64,000 nt of DNA from an uncultured Oscillospiraceae bacterium. GTDB taxonomy: Bacteria; Bacillota; Clostridia; Oscillospirales; Oscillospiraceae. Of this stretch, positions 33,400 to 43,200 are shown one piece after another. The notes beneath the pieces were generated by a model. That model worked only from the letters and a program-made list of their open reading frames with translations. It had not been told where the DNA came from and searched no databases. The stretch covers positions 1 through 64,000 of the forward strand of contig CALWXB010000007.1 of the NCBI GenBank assembly GCA_944385405.1, given 5' to 3'. Both the position numbers and the translations under genes were made by a program. The stretch's first letter is position 1. Each line of letters begins with the position of its first letter.

Positions 33400-33978
33400 A
33401 TGAAGCGCAGACAGCTTTTGGCGGCAGCCGCGGCCCTGCTGGCCGTGGCGTGCCTTGCGGGATTCCTGGAACTGCGGACCTACTCCGTAGCGCCGGACCG
33501 GTCCAATCTGGCCCAGTGCGTCACGGAGTTCTACAACCGGGGCTACTCCGGCACCTACGACCCCATCCTGACCCTCTACGGCTCCGTCACCCTGGGCCGG
33601 GAGACCATCGTGGCGTTGGACCTGGACGGGAAGCTGGGCCGGGTGCTGCTGGAGGAGAACCCCCTGGGCTGGTACAAGATCACGGGCCTGGGCTGCGGCG
33701 GCGGGAGCTTCCGCTGCGGATCCCGGACCGTGGACGGTGAGACATACCTTCTGCTGGAGGGGCGGAACCTCCCGGGGGAGATCGCCGCCGTGGGCTATAC
33801 CTTCCCGGACGGCTCCTTTACCCGGCTGGAGGTGCCGCCGGGTCAGGTGTTCCTGGTGTGCGCCCCGGCGGCGGATCCGGACTGGGACGGGGACGTCTCC
33901 ATGGCCCATGTCACCCTCTGGGACGATGCCGGCGCCGACATCACGGACCGCTACGACCGCAGCGGCGGTGGGATCTGA
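33400..33978 (+). CDS. Exported protein of unknown function
   Basis: A 192-residue protein with a basic start (MKRRQLL) and one hydrophobic segment to about residue 25; LAVAC resembles a lipobox but has Ala at -3, so a signal anchor is equally possible. The remainder looks all-beta with repeated short strands (TLYGSVTLGRETIVALDLDG, GLGCGGGSFRCGSRTVDG). No family recognised. The ATG is preferred over a GTG three codons upstream. Monocistronic between its own promoter and terminator. Confidence 0.65.
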   Translation: MKRRQLLAAAAALLAVACLAGFLELRTYSVAPDRSNLAQCVTEFYNRGYSGTYDPILTLYGSVTLGRETIVALDLDGKLGRVLLEENPLGWYKITGLGCGGGSFRCGSRTVDGETYLLLEGRNLPGEIAAVGYTFPDGSFTRLEVPPGQVFLVCAPAADPDWDGDVSMAHVTLWDDAGADITDRYDRSGGGI

Positions 33979-33980
33979 AG

Positions 33981-34023
33981 AACGCAAAGCGGGGACGCGC
34001 AGTGCGCGTCCCCGCTTTGCGTT
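33981..34023. terminator. Strong bidirectional hairpin between convergent genes
   Basis: A 20-base-pair perfect stem (AACGCAAAGCGGGGACGCGC) with a three-base loop. It ends both the exported-protein gene and the SLH glycosidase gene. Confidence 0.85.
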
Positions 34024-34030
34024 TGTCCGT

Positions 34031-37000
34031 TTACATGAGGTTATAGAGGATCTTGGCCATCTGGCCCCGGGTGATGTTGCTGCCCGGCTTAAAGGTGCCG
34101 TCGGTGTAGCCGCCGATGACGCCCTGGGCCGCCATGGTCTGGATGTAGTAGGCGGCGTAGGCGGGGATGGAGGCGGCGTCGGAGAAGGTCAGCTCCGCGG
34201 TGGCGTAGCCCTTTTCCTGGGTGCGGCCGATCATGGTGGCAGCCTGGGCCCGGGTGAGGCTGGCGTTGGGATTGAAGTAGATCCGTCCGTCGGACCCGGC
34301 GGAGCCGTTGATGACGCCCTCGGTATACAGCGCCTTGATGGCGGGGACGGCATATTCCGGGATGGAGGCCAAGTCCGCGAAGGGCAGCGTCACGCCGGCG
34401 TAGTCGCTCTCGCTGAGGCCCAGATACCGGTAGAGCATCACGGCGAACTGGGCCCGGGTGATGTTCTGATCGGGCCGGAAGGTGCCGTCGGAATAGCCGG
34501 TGGTGACGCCGGAGTTGTAGAGGAAGTCCACGTAGCTGGCGGCCCAGTAGCCCTGGGTATCGGTGAACACGGGGACCCAGTCCGCCGCGGTGGGCACGTC
34601 GTAGGAGGCCCGGCCGATGTTGCCGGAGGCGTCCCGGGCGGTGACGGTGATGCGGTGGGGCTTGCCGTCGGAGATGAGAGAGGTGGTCAGGGTGCCGGTG
34701 GATGCGTTGTAGGTGAAGCTCTGATCCGCGCCGTCCCAGGTGACGGAGACAGCGGACTGGGGCAGCACGCCGTCCACCGCGTCGGAGATGACGGCGGTGA
34801 GGGTCTCGCCGCCGGGCGTCAGGGTGATGGCGGGCACCTGGGTGTCCACGGTGCCGCCGAAGGAGGCCACGATCTGATCCAGGTAGATGGTGCCGGTCAG
34901 CGGCGTGGTGGGCTCGGCGGCAATGGTGCCGCCCAGGCCGTCGTCCACGTAGTTCCGCGCACCGGCGGAGACGGTGAAGCCCTGGAGCTGGAAGGCCTCT
35001 CCGGCGGTGGAGACGCTGACCTGCTTCCAGCCGGTGAAGTCCAGGGTGGTGACGGGCGTCTGGAGCCAGGCCTCGGTGCCGTTGCTGTAGCAGAGGTTCA
35101 GCACATTGCCGGAGCCGTCGCCGCAGACCCAGAAGTTCAGGCTGGTGTAGAGCCGGTTGTCCACGGCGGCGCCGGAGTAGGCGCGCCACTGGGCCTCATA
35201 GCCCAGGGCAGCCTGGAGGGCATAGTCCATCCGGGCGGCGCCCCTGCCGTAGCGGACGTAATCCCCGGCGGTGGTGTGGGTCAGGGAGATGCCGTCTCCG
35301 GAGCCGTCGAAGATGGAGGATGCGTCCTCAAAGTCCTCCACGGTCTGGAGGGCCAGGGTGGACACCGTCACGTTCACCACGGCGCTCTTGCCGCCGGCGG
35401 TGGCGGTGATGGTGCCGGTGCCGGGCGCGGTGGCGGTGAAGAGACCGTTTTGGTCGATGGTGCCGATGTCTCCGGTGACAGCCCAGGTCAGGGCGTCGGC
35501 GTCGGCCTTCAGGGACATGTGATTGTACACAGCGGAGGCGCTGAGTTGGGTGACGGCGCCGGGCGCGGTGCTGAGGGTGGTGAGCAGGTTGCCGCTGGCA
35601 TCCCGGATGGCCACGTTGTCGGGATCAGCAATGGCGTAGACGGTGGTGGTGCCGATCTTGCCCCGGCTCTCTGCGGTCACGGTGACCTCCCCTCCCTCCC
35701 GGGGCGTGATGAGGGTATTGCCGTCCATGGTGCCGGCGGAGGCGTCCAGGGTGTAGTCGGAGGACATGGGGATGTAGTTGGTGTCCACGGCGGAGGCGGA
35801 GATGTTCACCCGGCTGCCCGCCAGGACATAGGGATCGTCGGCGCTGACATAGAAGTGGCTGAGCTTTCCGGTGGGCTCCGCGCTGGCCACCAGGAACAGC
35901 TGATTGCTGACGGCCCGCTGGCTGCCGTCGGAGGGCCGGTTGACGGTCTCGGCGCTGTATCCGTCGGGCTGGGTGACGGAGAGGGTGGTGGACCCGCCGC
36001 CGTCCAGGCACAGCGCGCTGACGCAGCCCAGCTCGATGAGCCGCTGGGCCACCTGGGTCATGCTGGCGCCGATGGAGTAGCCGGAGCGGCGGCCGTCGAT
36101 GGTGTAGAACACCACGGTGCCGTCGGCCTTGACGCCCACGGCGGTGCGGGGATTGCTGCCGGTGGGGAGGCCGGAGGCCACGGCGCCGTTTTCCACCAGG
36201 GAATAAAGGGCGCCCACGGCGTACTGTACGTCGTTCCACTCCTCGCTGGAAGCCGTGACGGAGAGGGTGACGGTGGAGCCCACGGGAAGATTGCGCAGGG
36301 CGTCGGTGAAGTAGGTGTTGGACTGGCTGTTGGCGGAGAGCACCACCTGATCCGGTCCGATGGGCGTGGCGGAGGACGTCTCCAGCACCTGCTCCACGGT
36401 GACGGTGAGGGCGCCGCCCATGGAGAGGCTGCCCTCGGTGATGGAGCACACCACATCCACGCCGGCCTCGGTGGTGCCGGTGGTGTGCTTGGCGTTGAAG
36501 TCATAGGTATAGAGGTAGATGCCGCCGGTGGAGACCCGGGCCTTGTTGACGCCGCTGAGCTGGCGGATCACCCGGGTGGGCACGCCGTAGGCGTCCAGGG
36601 CGTCGTAGCCCAGATCGGCGGAGACCTTCACCGTGGGCTTGCCGATAACGGCGGAGCCGTCGGCACGGAAGCCGATGGCGTAGTAGCCGCCGTCGCTGCT
36701 GCGCAGCTGGCCCTCGGTGATCACGATGCCGATGGGGAGGCCCGTGCCCACATTGTAGAAGTCGCCGTTGATGCCGGCCACCACCCGGTAGCCCTGGCTC
36801 TCCAGCTTGGCGGCCTGACTGGCCACGGTGCTGCGGTCGGTGAGGACGCTGCCGTAGGTGACGATGGGGGTCACGGCGTCGTTGGGGGTATAGGTCACCA
36901 GATTCTCCGTCCGCAGGTCGGAATAGCTGGTGCTCCAGAATACGTTGGTAGACAGCTGCGTCTCCTGGTTCAGCAGGGTATCCTGGGCGCTGAGGTCCTC

Positions 37001-37096
37001 TCCCAGCGCTTCAGAGGCCGCCGCGGGCAGGCCCGCAGCCGCCGTCAGCGTCAGCGCCAGCAGGGCGGAGACGGTCTTTCGTAACAGTTGTTTCAT
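34031..37096 (-). CDS. Secreted phosphodiester-glycosidase-domain protein with C-terminal SLH domains
   Basis: A 1,021-residue surface protein. Residues 1-28 form a signal peptide. Residues about 60-400 are a NAGPA/DUF2233 phosphodiester glycosidase domain with GINGDFYNVGTGLPIGIVIT and the catalytic-region block ALCLDGGGSTTLSV. Then come Ig-like bacterial domains (about 420-580), a jelly-roll-like region, another Ig-like domain, and three SLH domains from about residue 825 to the end (DTQGYWAASYVDFLYNSGVT, PEYAVPAIKALYTEGVINGS, YYIQTMAAQGVIGGYTDGTF). SLH domains anchor proteins to the cell wall polymer. It may trim glycan phosphodiesters; substrate unknown. The start has GGAGG eight bases upstream. 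Confidence 0.88.
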   Translation of the reverse strand: MKQLLRKTVSALLALTLTAAAGLPAAASEALGEDLSAQDTLLNQETQLSTNVFWSTSYSDLRTENLVTYTPNDAVTPIVTYGSVLTDRSTVASQAAKLESQGYRVVAGINGDFYNVGTGLPIGIVITEGQLRSSDGGYYAIGFRADGSAVIGKPTVKVSADLGYDALDAYGVPTRVIRQLSGVNKARVSTGGIYLYTYDFNAKHTTGTTEAGVDVVCSITEGSLSMGGALTVTVEQVLETSSATPIGPDQVVLSANSQSNTYFTDALRNLPVGSTVTLSVTASSEEWNDVQYAVGALYSLVENGAVASGLPTGSNPRTAVGVKADGTVVFYTIDGRRSGYSIGASMTQVAQRLIELGCVSALCLDGGGSTTLSVTQPDGYSAETVNRPSDGSQRAVSNQLFLVASAEPTGKLSHFYVSADDPYVLAGSRVNISASAVDTNYIPMSSDYTLDASAGTMDGNTLITPREGGEVTVTAESRGKIGTTTVYAIADPDNVAIRDASGNLLTTLSTAPGAVTQLSASAVYNHMSLKADADALTWAVTGDIGTIDQNGLFTATAPGTGTITATAGGKSAVVNVTVSTLALQTVEDFEDASSIFDGSGDGISLTHTTAGDYVRYGRGAARMDYALQAALGYEAQWRAYSGAAVDNRLYTSLNFWVCGDGSGNVLNLCYSNGTEAWLQTPVTTLDFTGWKQVSVSTAGEAFQLQGFTVSAGARNYVDDGLGGTIAAEPTTPLTGTIYLDQIVASFGGTVDTQVPAITLTPGGETLTAVISDAVDGVLPQSAVSVTWDGADQSFTYNASTGTLTTSLISDGKPHRITVTARDASGNIGRASYDVPTAADWVPVFTDTQGYWAASYVDFLYNSGVTTGYSDGTFRPDQNITRAQFAVMLYRYLGLSESDYAGVTLPFADLASIPEYAVPAIKALYTEGVINGSAGSDGRIYFNPNASLTRAQAATMIGRTQEKGYATAELTFSDAASIPAYAAYYIQTMAAQGVIGGYTDGTFKPGSNITRGQMAKILYNLM

Positions 37097-37269
37097 GCAG
37101 GTTCCTCCAAAATCAAGTCGCGGGGTAAACATAATACCTTCCCAGCATACCACACTCCCTGGGGAATGTAAATGCCGGGGCGGCCATAAAATTTTTCCCC
37201 CGCAGGCCGGGATTCTCTAAGGTGGACGTTTGAGCCGGACGGAAGGTTCCGCCGGCGGCGAAAAAAATC

Positions 37270-37297
37270 TGGACAAGCGGCGGGATCCGGGTACAAT
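37270..37297 (+). promoter_or_regulatory. Sigma-A promoter of the ferredoxin gene
   Basis: TGGACA, 16-base spacer, TACAAT. Confidence 0.6.
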
Positions 37298-37330
37298 GGA
37301 GAAAGAGCGCGAGAAAAGGAGGCCGATCCC

Positions 37331-37516
37331 ATGACCGTCACCATCGACACCACCCGCTGCATCGGCTGCGGCATGTGCGCCTACGCCGCCCCGGAGGTAT
37401 TCCGCATCCAGGGGAAATACTCCACCGTGGTCAGGGCCCCGGAGGGCAAGGAGATCTGGCGGGTGCTGGACGCCGCCAACGGCTGCCCCGTGGGCGCCAT
37501 CACCGCGGTGCGCTGA
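37331..37516 (+). CDS. Single-cluster [4Fe-4S] ferredoxin
   Basis: A 61-residue ferredoxin with one CxxCxxC...CP cluster: RCIGCGMCAYAAPEVF gives Cys10, Cys13 and Cys16, and NGCPVGAITAV gives Cys52. The second cluster of clostridial 2[4Fe-4S] ferredoxins is missing, as in Bacillus-type or Thermotoga-type ferredoxins. AAGGAGG precedes the ATG. It could serve as a low-potential carrier for Rnf or the reductase encoded elsewhere in the window, but no linkage shows this. Confidence 0.9.
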   Translation: MTVTIDTTRCIGCGMCAYAAPEVFRIQGKYSTVVRAPEGKEIWRVLDAANGCPVGAITAVR

Positions 37517-37522
37517 ACAGGA

Positions 37523-37562
37523 GCGGGCCCCGGGACCTCTTGGGTCCCGGGGCCCGCCTCTT
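37523..37562 (+). terminator. Terminator of the ferredoxin gene
   Basis: A 15-base-pair stem GCGGGCCCCGGGACC with loop TCTTG, followed by CTCTTCCCC. Confidence 0.75.
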
Positions 37563-37581
37563 CCCCCCAAAGCAGAGCGCT

Positions 37582-37631
37582 GCATAAAAGGACCCCGGCG
37601 CCGCGGATGCGGCGCCGGGGTCCTTTTATGC
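37582..37631 (-). terminator. Terminator of the thiolase gene
   Basis: A 23-base-pair perfect inverted repeat around the loop GGAT. Its outer part ends in AAAAGG/CCTTTT, giving Ts on either strand. Confidence 0.8.
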
Positions 37632-37652
37632 ACGGATGTCAGAGCAGACAGC

Positions 37653-38909
37653 TCAGCACTTCTCGAACACGGTGGCAGTGCCCATGCCGCCGCCGATGCA
37701 CAGCGTGGCCAGGCCCTTCTTGGCCTCGGGACGCTTGGCCATCTCGTGGAGCAGGGTGACGATGATGCGGGCACCGGAAGCACCCACGGGGTGACCCAGG
37801 GCGATGGCGCCGCCGTTGACGTTGACCTTGCTCATGTCGAAGCCCAGCTCGCGGGCCACGGCGATGGACTGGGCGGCAAAGGCCTCGTTGGCCTCCACCA
37901 GGTCGATGTCGCCGATGGTCACGCCGGCCTTGGCCATGGCGTTGCGGGAAGCCACCACAGGACCCACGCCCATGATCTTGGGATCCACGCCGCCCTGGCC
38001 CCAGCCGATGAGCTTGGCCATGGGCTTGAGGCCGTACTTGGCCACAGCCTCGCCGGAGGCCAGGATGATGGCGGCAGCGCCGTCGTTGATGCCGGAGGCG
38101 TTGGCGGCGGTGACGCGGGGCGTGCCCTTGTCGGCGGCATCCTGGATGCCGGTGGGCTCAAAGGTGTTGACCACCACGGGGTTGGGAGACTCGGGACCCA
38201 CGGGGAACGCGCCCTTGAGCTTGGCGATGCTCTCGGTGGTGACGCCCTCCTTGGGATACTCGTCGCGCTTGAACTCCACGATCTCCTTCTTGACCTTCAC
38301 GGGGACGGGGACGATCTCGTCGTCAAAGCGGCCGGCATCGCGGGCGGCGCAGGCCTTCTGCTGGGAAGCGGCGGCGAAGGCGTCCTGCTCCTGACGGGTG
38401 ATGCCCCAGATGTCGTTGATGTTCTCAGCGGTGGTGCCCATGTGATAGTTGTTGTAGGCGTCCCACAGGCCGTCCTTGATCATGGTGTCCACCAGCTTCT
38501 TGTCGCCCATGCGGGCGCCCCAGCGGGCGTCGGGAGCGGCATAGGGCGCGGCGCTCATGTTCTCGGTGCCGCCGCAGACCACGATCTCGGAGTCGCCGGC
38601 CAGGATGGAGCGGGCGCCCTCGATGACGGACTTCATGCCGGAGCCGCAGACCATGCCCACGGTATAGGCGGGAACGGAGTAGGGGATGCCGGCCTTGATG
38701 GCCACCTGGCGGGCCACGTTCTGGCCCAGACCGGCGGTCAGGATGCAGCCGAACATGACCTCATCCACCTGCTCGGGCTTCACGCCGGCACGGGAGAGGG
38801 CTTCCTTGACGACGATGGCACCCAGCTCGGTGGCGGGGGTGTTCTTCAGGGAGCCGCCAAAGGAGCCGATAGCGGTTCTGCAGCAATTCACGACGTAAAG
38901 ATCTTTCAT
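37653..38909 (-). CDS. thlA: Acetyl-CoA acetyltransferase (thiolase)
   Basis: Biosynthetic thiolase condenses two acetyl-CoA to acetoacetyl-CoA, the first step toward butyrate. The 418-residue protein has the nucleophile in YTVGMVCGSGMKSV (Cys88), GGTENMSAAPYA, NASGINDGAAAIILA, NEAFAAQS, the catalytic His of IALGHPVGASGAR and the second Cys of CIGGGMGTATV. Between AF and TAANASG it has about 25 residues more than typical thiolases (residues ~235-262, with PNPVVVNTFEPTGIQDAADK). Monocistronic with its own promoter; other butyrate genes are not in the window. Confidence 0.94.
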   Translation of the reverse strand: MKDLYVVNCCRTAIGSFGGSLKNTPATELGAIVVKEALSRAGVKPEQVDEVMFGCILTAGLGQNVARQVAIKAGIPYSVPAYTVGMVCGSGMKSVIEGARSILAGDSEIVVCGGTENMSAAPYAAPDARWGARMGDKKLVDTMIKDGLWDAYNNYHMGTTAENINDIWGITRQEQDAFAAASQQKACAARDAGRFDDEIVPVPVKVKKEIVEFKRDEYPKEGVTTESIAKLKGAFPVGPESPNPVVVNTFEPTGIQDAADKGTPRVTAANASGINDGAAAIILASGEAVAKYGLKPMAKLIGWGQGGVDPKIMGVGPVVASRNAMAKAGVTIGDIDLVEANEAFAAQSIAVARELGFDMSKVNVNGGAIALGHPVGASGARIIVTLLHEMAKRPEAKKGLATLCIGGGMGTATVFEKC

Positions 38910-39032
38910 GGTGTTCCTCCGTTTTTCATTTTGGATTGGCGGCTTCGCGCCGCCCAGGATACCAGATTCAGGAAGTCCGTCACGGCGGGGCCCGGAGTCC
39001 CGGACCGGCCTCCGGCGGACCTTACATTCTCA

Positions 39033-39061
39033 ATTATAGTGGGTTTTTCGGCCTGCGTCAA
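39033..39061 (-). promoter_or_regulatory. Strong sigma-A promoter of the thiolase gene
   Basis: Minus strand TTGACG, 17-base spacer, TATAAT; leader of about 115 bases, in which I see no recognised element. Confidence 0.88.
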
Positions 39062-39103
39062 TGCCAATCTTACGGCCTGCGGCAGATTCGTTAAATCTTT
39101 GAC

Positions 39104-39140
39104 AAAATAGAAAGGGTTTTCGTCAAGGTGACGAAAACCC
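39104..39140 (-). terminator. Terminator of the glmU-prsA-like run
   Basis: On the minus strand a 12-base-pair stem GGGTTTTCGTCA (loop of three) is followed by TTTCTATTTTGT. Confidence 0.8.
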
Positions 39141-39143
39141 CCT

Positions 39144-39177
39144 CCCGCCCCGGTCAGGCTCCCGCCCCGGTCAGGCT
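39144..39177. repeat. 17-bp perfect tandem duplication over the stop codon
   Basis: Two adjacent copies of CCCGCCCCGGTCAGGCT overlap the stop of the foldase-like gene. It looks like a recent slippage duplication; the duplicated stop leaves the protein unchanged. Confidence 0.85.
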
Positions 39178-40181
39178 CCCGCCTGCCGCAGGGCCTCCAG
39201 CGCCTGGTAGAAGGCCGCGGGGTCCAGGGCGGCGTAGTCCTCTCCGGTACGGATGTCCGCGGCGGTCGCCGCGTCCTGGAGCCGCCGGTCCAGAAAGGCC
39301 GTCTCCACCGCGGCGGTGTCCGTGGGCAGGCGGCGCAGGATGGAATAGCCCTCCGCCGTCTCCAGGATGCCGGAGCACTGTCCCTCCTCCAGAGCCAGGG
39401 CCGCCTGCTCCAGCTCCGGGTCCAGGGTTCCGTCCCCGGGCTGCAGGGTCCGTGGACCGGCGGTGTCGGCGCCGGCGGCGGAGAGCCGGTCGAACACCGC
39501 CGCGATGTCCGACGCACCGTTGAGGGCGGAGAAGGCCTCCGCCGCCTGCTCCGATGCCCCGTCTCCGGCGGGGATGAGGATGCGGTCCACGGTGAGATAG
39601 CCCGCCTCCCCGGCAAAGGCCTCCAGCGCCTCCGCATCCGCCGCGGCGGGGCCGTCCCCCGCCGCCAGCGCGCACAGCTGGGCGTACAGCAGCCCCACTC
39701 CCGCCAGCTCCCGGGCCCGTTCCCGGTCCAGTCCCCGGTCCCGCAGCGCCGCCAGCGCGGCCGCCTCGTCGTCCCCGGCCTGCTCCGCCCAGTCCGCCTC
39801 CAGCCGCTCCCGGTCCGACTCCGTCAGGGCGCAGCCGTACTGTTCCGCCCAGTTTTCCACGGTGGCGTACAGGGCGGTGTCCGCCAGGGCCTGGCGCAGC
39901 GCCCACTGGGCAGGGGTGCCCTGATCCGTCTGGGCCTGCCAGTCCAGTTCCTCCCCCGCCGCCCGGTATTCCTCCGCCAGCTGGTCGCAGGCGGCGGCGA
40001 GCCAGTAGAGATACCGCCACCCCGGCACCGCCCGACCGTCCACCGTCAGCAGCGTCTCCTCTTCGGAGATGCCCGCCGCCCGGCCCAAAAACGACGCCCG
40101 GCCCCCGCCGTCTCCCTCCCCGCCGCAGGCGGTGAGGACCAGGGACAGCGACAGGGCCAGGCCAATGATGCGCAGTTTCAT
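39171..40181 (-). CDS. PrsA-like peptidyl-prolyl isomerase lipoprotein
   Basis: A 336-residue lipoprotein: signal peptide MKLRIIGLALSLSLVLTACG with lipobox LTAC. A helical SurA/PrsA-like N-terminal chaperone region (about residues 45-190) is followed by a parvulin-type domain (VDRILIPAGDG, LEEGQCSGILETAEGYSILR). Such proteins help fold exported proteins outside the membrane. The parvulin core is divergent, so isomerase activity is uncertain. It follows mfd by 56 bases and closes the run. Confidence 0.8.
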   Translation of the reverse strand: MKLRIIGLALSLSLVLTACGGEGDGGGRASFLGRAAGISEEETLLTVDGRAVPGWRYLYWLAAACDQLAEEYRAAGEELDWQAQTDQGTPAQWALRQALADTALYATVENWAEQYGCALTESDRERLEADWAEQAGDDEAAALAALRDRGLDRERARELAGVGLLYAQLCALAAGDGPAAADAEALEAFAGEAGYLTVDRILIPAGDGASEQAAEAFSALNGASDIAAVFDRLSAAGADTAGPRTLQPGDGTLDPELEQAALALEEGQCSGILETAEGYSILRRLPTDTAAVETAFLDRRLQDAATAADIRTGEDYAALDPAAFYQALEALRQAGA

Positions 40182-40237
40182 ATGCGTTCGCTCCTCTCCC
40201 GGCTCGTCCTTCCATCTCTATGCCGGGAGGGGGCACA

Positions 40238-43200
40238 TTATTCGCTTTTTTCTCCGGCGGCCAGCTTCAGATCCTCCACCAGGGTCAGGGCGGCCTCCAG
40301 CACATCCTCCCCGGGCTTGAGCTTCAGGGACAGCGCCGGGACGTCCCCCGCCGCCAGGGTCAGCCGGAACTTGTACTTGGCCAGACCGCACACCTGCACC
40401 AGCGCCTGGGGCTGGAACCGCCCCAGCTGCAGACGCAGCACATCCTTCTTCTGGGAGATGTCGGACACGCCCGCCTTGGCCGCCGCGGCCCGCAGCAGCG
40501 CCACATCCAGAAGGGCCAGCACGGACCTGGGCGCCTCGCCGTAGCGGTCCAGCATCTCGTCCAGAAGGTCGGAGGCGTCGTCGTTGGTGCGGACGGCGGC
40601 GATGCGCCGGTAGAGGTCCATGCGCTGCTCGGCGGAGGGGACGTACCGCTCCGGGATGTTGGCGCTGACGGTGAGATCGGCGGCGCACTCCGTCTCGATC
40701 TGCTTTTCCTCGCCCCGCTCCTCCAGAACGGCCTCCTCCAACAGCTTGAGGTACAGGTCGTAGCCCACGCTCATGAGGTAGCCGGACTGCTCGGGGCCCA
40801 GCAGGTTCCCCGCGCCCCGGATCTCCAGGTCCCGCATGGCGATCTTGAAGCCGGAGCCGAACTCCACGTACTCCCGGATGGCGGCCAGGCGCTTGGCCGC
40901 CGTCTCCTGGAGGACCTTGCCCCGGCGGTAGGTGAGGTAGGCGTAGGCCCGGCGGGAGCTGCGGCCGATGCGGCCCCGGATCTGGTGGAGCTGGGCCAGG
41001 CCCATTTTGTCGGCGTCCTCGATGATGAGGGTGTTGACGTTGGAGATGTCGATGCCGGTCTCGATGATGGTGGTGCACACCAGCACGTCCGCCTCTCCGT
41101 CCACCATGGCCTGCATGACGGCGGTGAGCTCCTGCTCGCCCATCTTGCCGTGGCCCGTCACCACCCGTACCTCGGGCCCCAGCATCTTCTGGATCCGGGC
41201 GGCGGTGAGGTCGATGCTCTCCACCCGGTTGTGCAGGTAGTACACCTGCCCGCCCCGGCTCAGCTCCCGGCGCATGGCGTCCTCGATGATGGCCCAGTCG
41301 TGCTCCAGCACGTAGGTCTGCACCGGCTGGCGGTCGGCGGGAGGCTCCTCGATGGCGGACATGTCCCGCAGCCCCGAGAGGGCCATGTTCAGCGTCCGGG
41401 GGATGGGGGTGGCGGAAAGGGTCAGCACATCCACCTGGCGGCTCATCTCCTTGAGCCGCTCCTTGTGGGTGACGCCGAAGCGCTGCTCCTCGTCGATGAC
41501 CAGCAGCCCCAGGTCCTTGAAGGCCACGCCCTTTTGCAGCAGCTTGTGGGTGCCGATGAGCAGATCCACCGCGCCCCGGGACGCGGCGTCCAGGATGCGC
41601 TTTTGCTCCTTGGCGGTGGTGTAGCGGGTGAGGACCTCGATCTTCACGGGGAAGTCCCGGAACCGGCCGCAGGCGGTGGCGTAGTGCTGCTGGGCAAGCA
41701 CGGTGGTGGGCACCAGGATGGCGGCCTGCTTGCCGTCCAGCACGCACTTCATCACCGCCCGCAGCGCCACCTCCGTTTTGCCGTAGCCCACGTCGCCGCA
41801 CAGCAGCCGGTCCATCGGCCGGGGCTTTTCCATGTCCCGTTTGATCTCCTCCACGGCCCGGAGCTGGTCGTCGGTCTCCGCGTAGGGGAAGGCCTCTTCG
41901 AACTCCAGCTGCCAGGGGGAGTCCGGGGAGAAGGCGAAGCCCGGCTGCTTCTGCCGCTGGGCGTAGAGGGCGATGAGTCCCTTGGCCAGATCCTTGGCGG
42001 CCTTCTTGGCCTTGGTCTTCTGCCGGGCCCACTCGGTGCCGCCCAGCTTGTTGAGCCTCTGCCGCTCCTGGTCCTCCCCGCCGCCGATGTACTTGGACAC
42101 CAGGTCCAGCGACGTGGCGGGAACGTACAGGCAGTCTCCCCCGGCGTAGTCGATCTTGATATAGTCCTTTTCCACGCCGTCCACCAGCATCCGCTGGATG
42201 CCGGCAAAGCGGCCCACGCCGTGGTGGGCATGGACCACCAGATCCCCGGGGGTGAGGTCCGTATAGGACTGGATCTTCTGGCGGTTGGACTCCTTTTTCA
42301 GCTTCAGGCGCTTCTGGGACGCGGCGGTGAGCTGCCCCTCGGTGAGCACCGCCAGCTTCAGCTGCGGCCACTCGCACCCGGCAGAGAGGGCCCCCACGCC
42401 GATGCGCACCTCCCCCGGCCCGGGCAGGACGCCGCAGCCGGGATCCACCGCGGCCCGGATGTCCCGTCCCTCCAGCATCCGCTGGAGGTTCCCCGCCCGG
42501 CTCTCGCTGCCGCAGAGCACCAGCACGCCGCTGCCGCCGGCGCGGTACTGCTCCAGATCCGCCACCGCCGCCTCCAAACTGCCGCCGTAGGCGCTGAGCT
42601 GCCGGGCGGTCATGGACATGAGCCCCTTTGGCCGCAGGGGATGCCGGGAGGTGGGCAGGGAGTCGGCCAGGATCACCGGAAAATCCTCCAGCGCGGCGTA
42701 CAGCTCCTCCGGGGCCAGGCTCACATGGGCATGCTCCCCGGCCATGAGCCCCGCCTCCATCAGGGTCTCCGTGTCCTGGCGCAGCTGCAGCGCCTCGCCC
42801 CGGACCCGCTCGTCCACCCGGCCGCTCTCACACAGGAACACCACCGCCTCTTCGGGCAGGTAGGAGACTCCGGAGGCGGCCTCCGGATACACCGCCGTAA
42901 GGTAGCGGTCCATGCCCCCGGGCACCGCTCCGGCGGAGAGGCGCTCGGCGTCCTCCCGGAGATGGGCGGCGGTTTCCGGCTTCTTCTTTTCCGCCTTCCG
43001 GGCCAGGGCGGAGAGGGTCTCCGCCAGTCCATGGAGGCCTCCCGGGGCGCAGTGGGGCAGCACCTCCGCCGCCGGCAGCACCAGCGCCGTGTCCACATTG
43101 GCGGTGCGGCGCTGGGTGCCGGGGTCAAAGGCGCCCATGGAGTCGATCTCGTCGTCGAAGAACTCGCACCTCACCGGCTGGTCCATCAGCGGGGAGTAGA

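Noticed and set aside
33737..37084. Very long plus-strand ORF (1,115 residues)
   Set aside because: Antisense shadow of the phosphodiester-glycosidase/SLH gene; composition is Gly/Ala/His/Val-rich with no domains, as usual for high-GC antisense frames.
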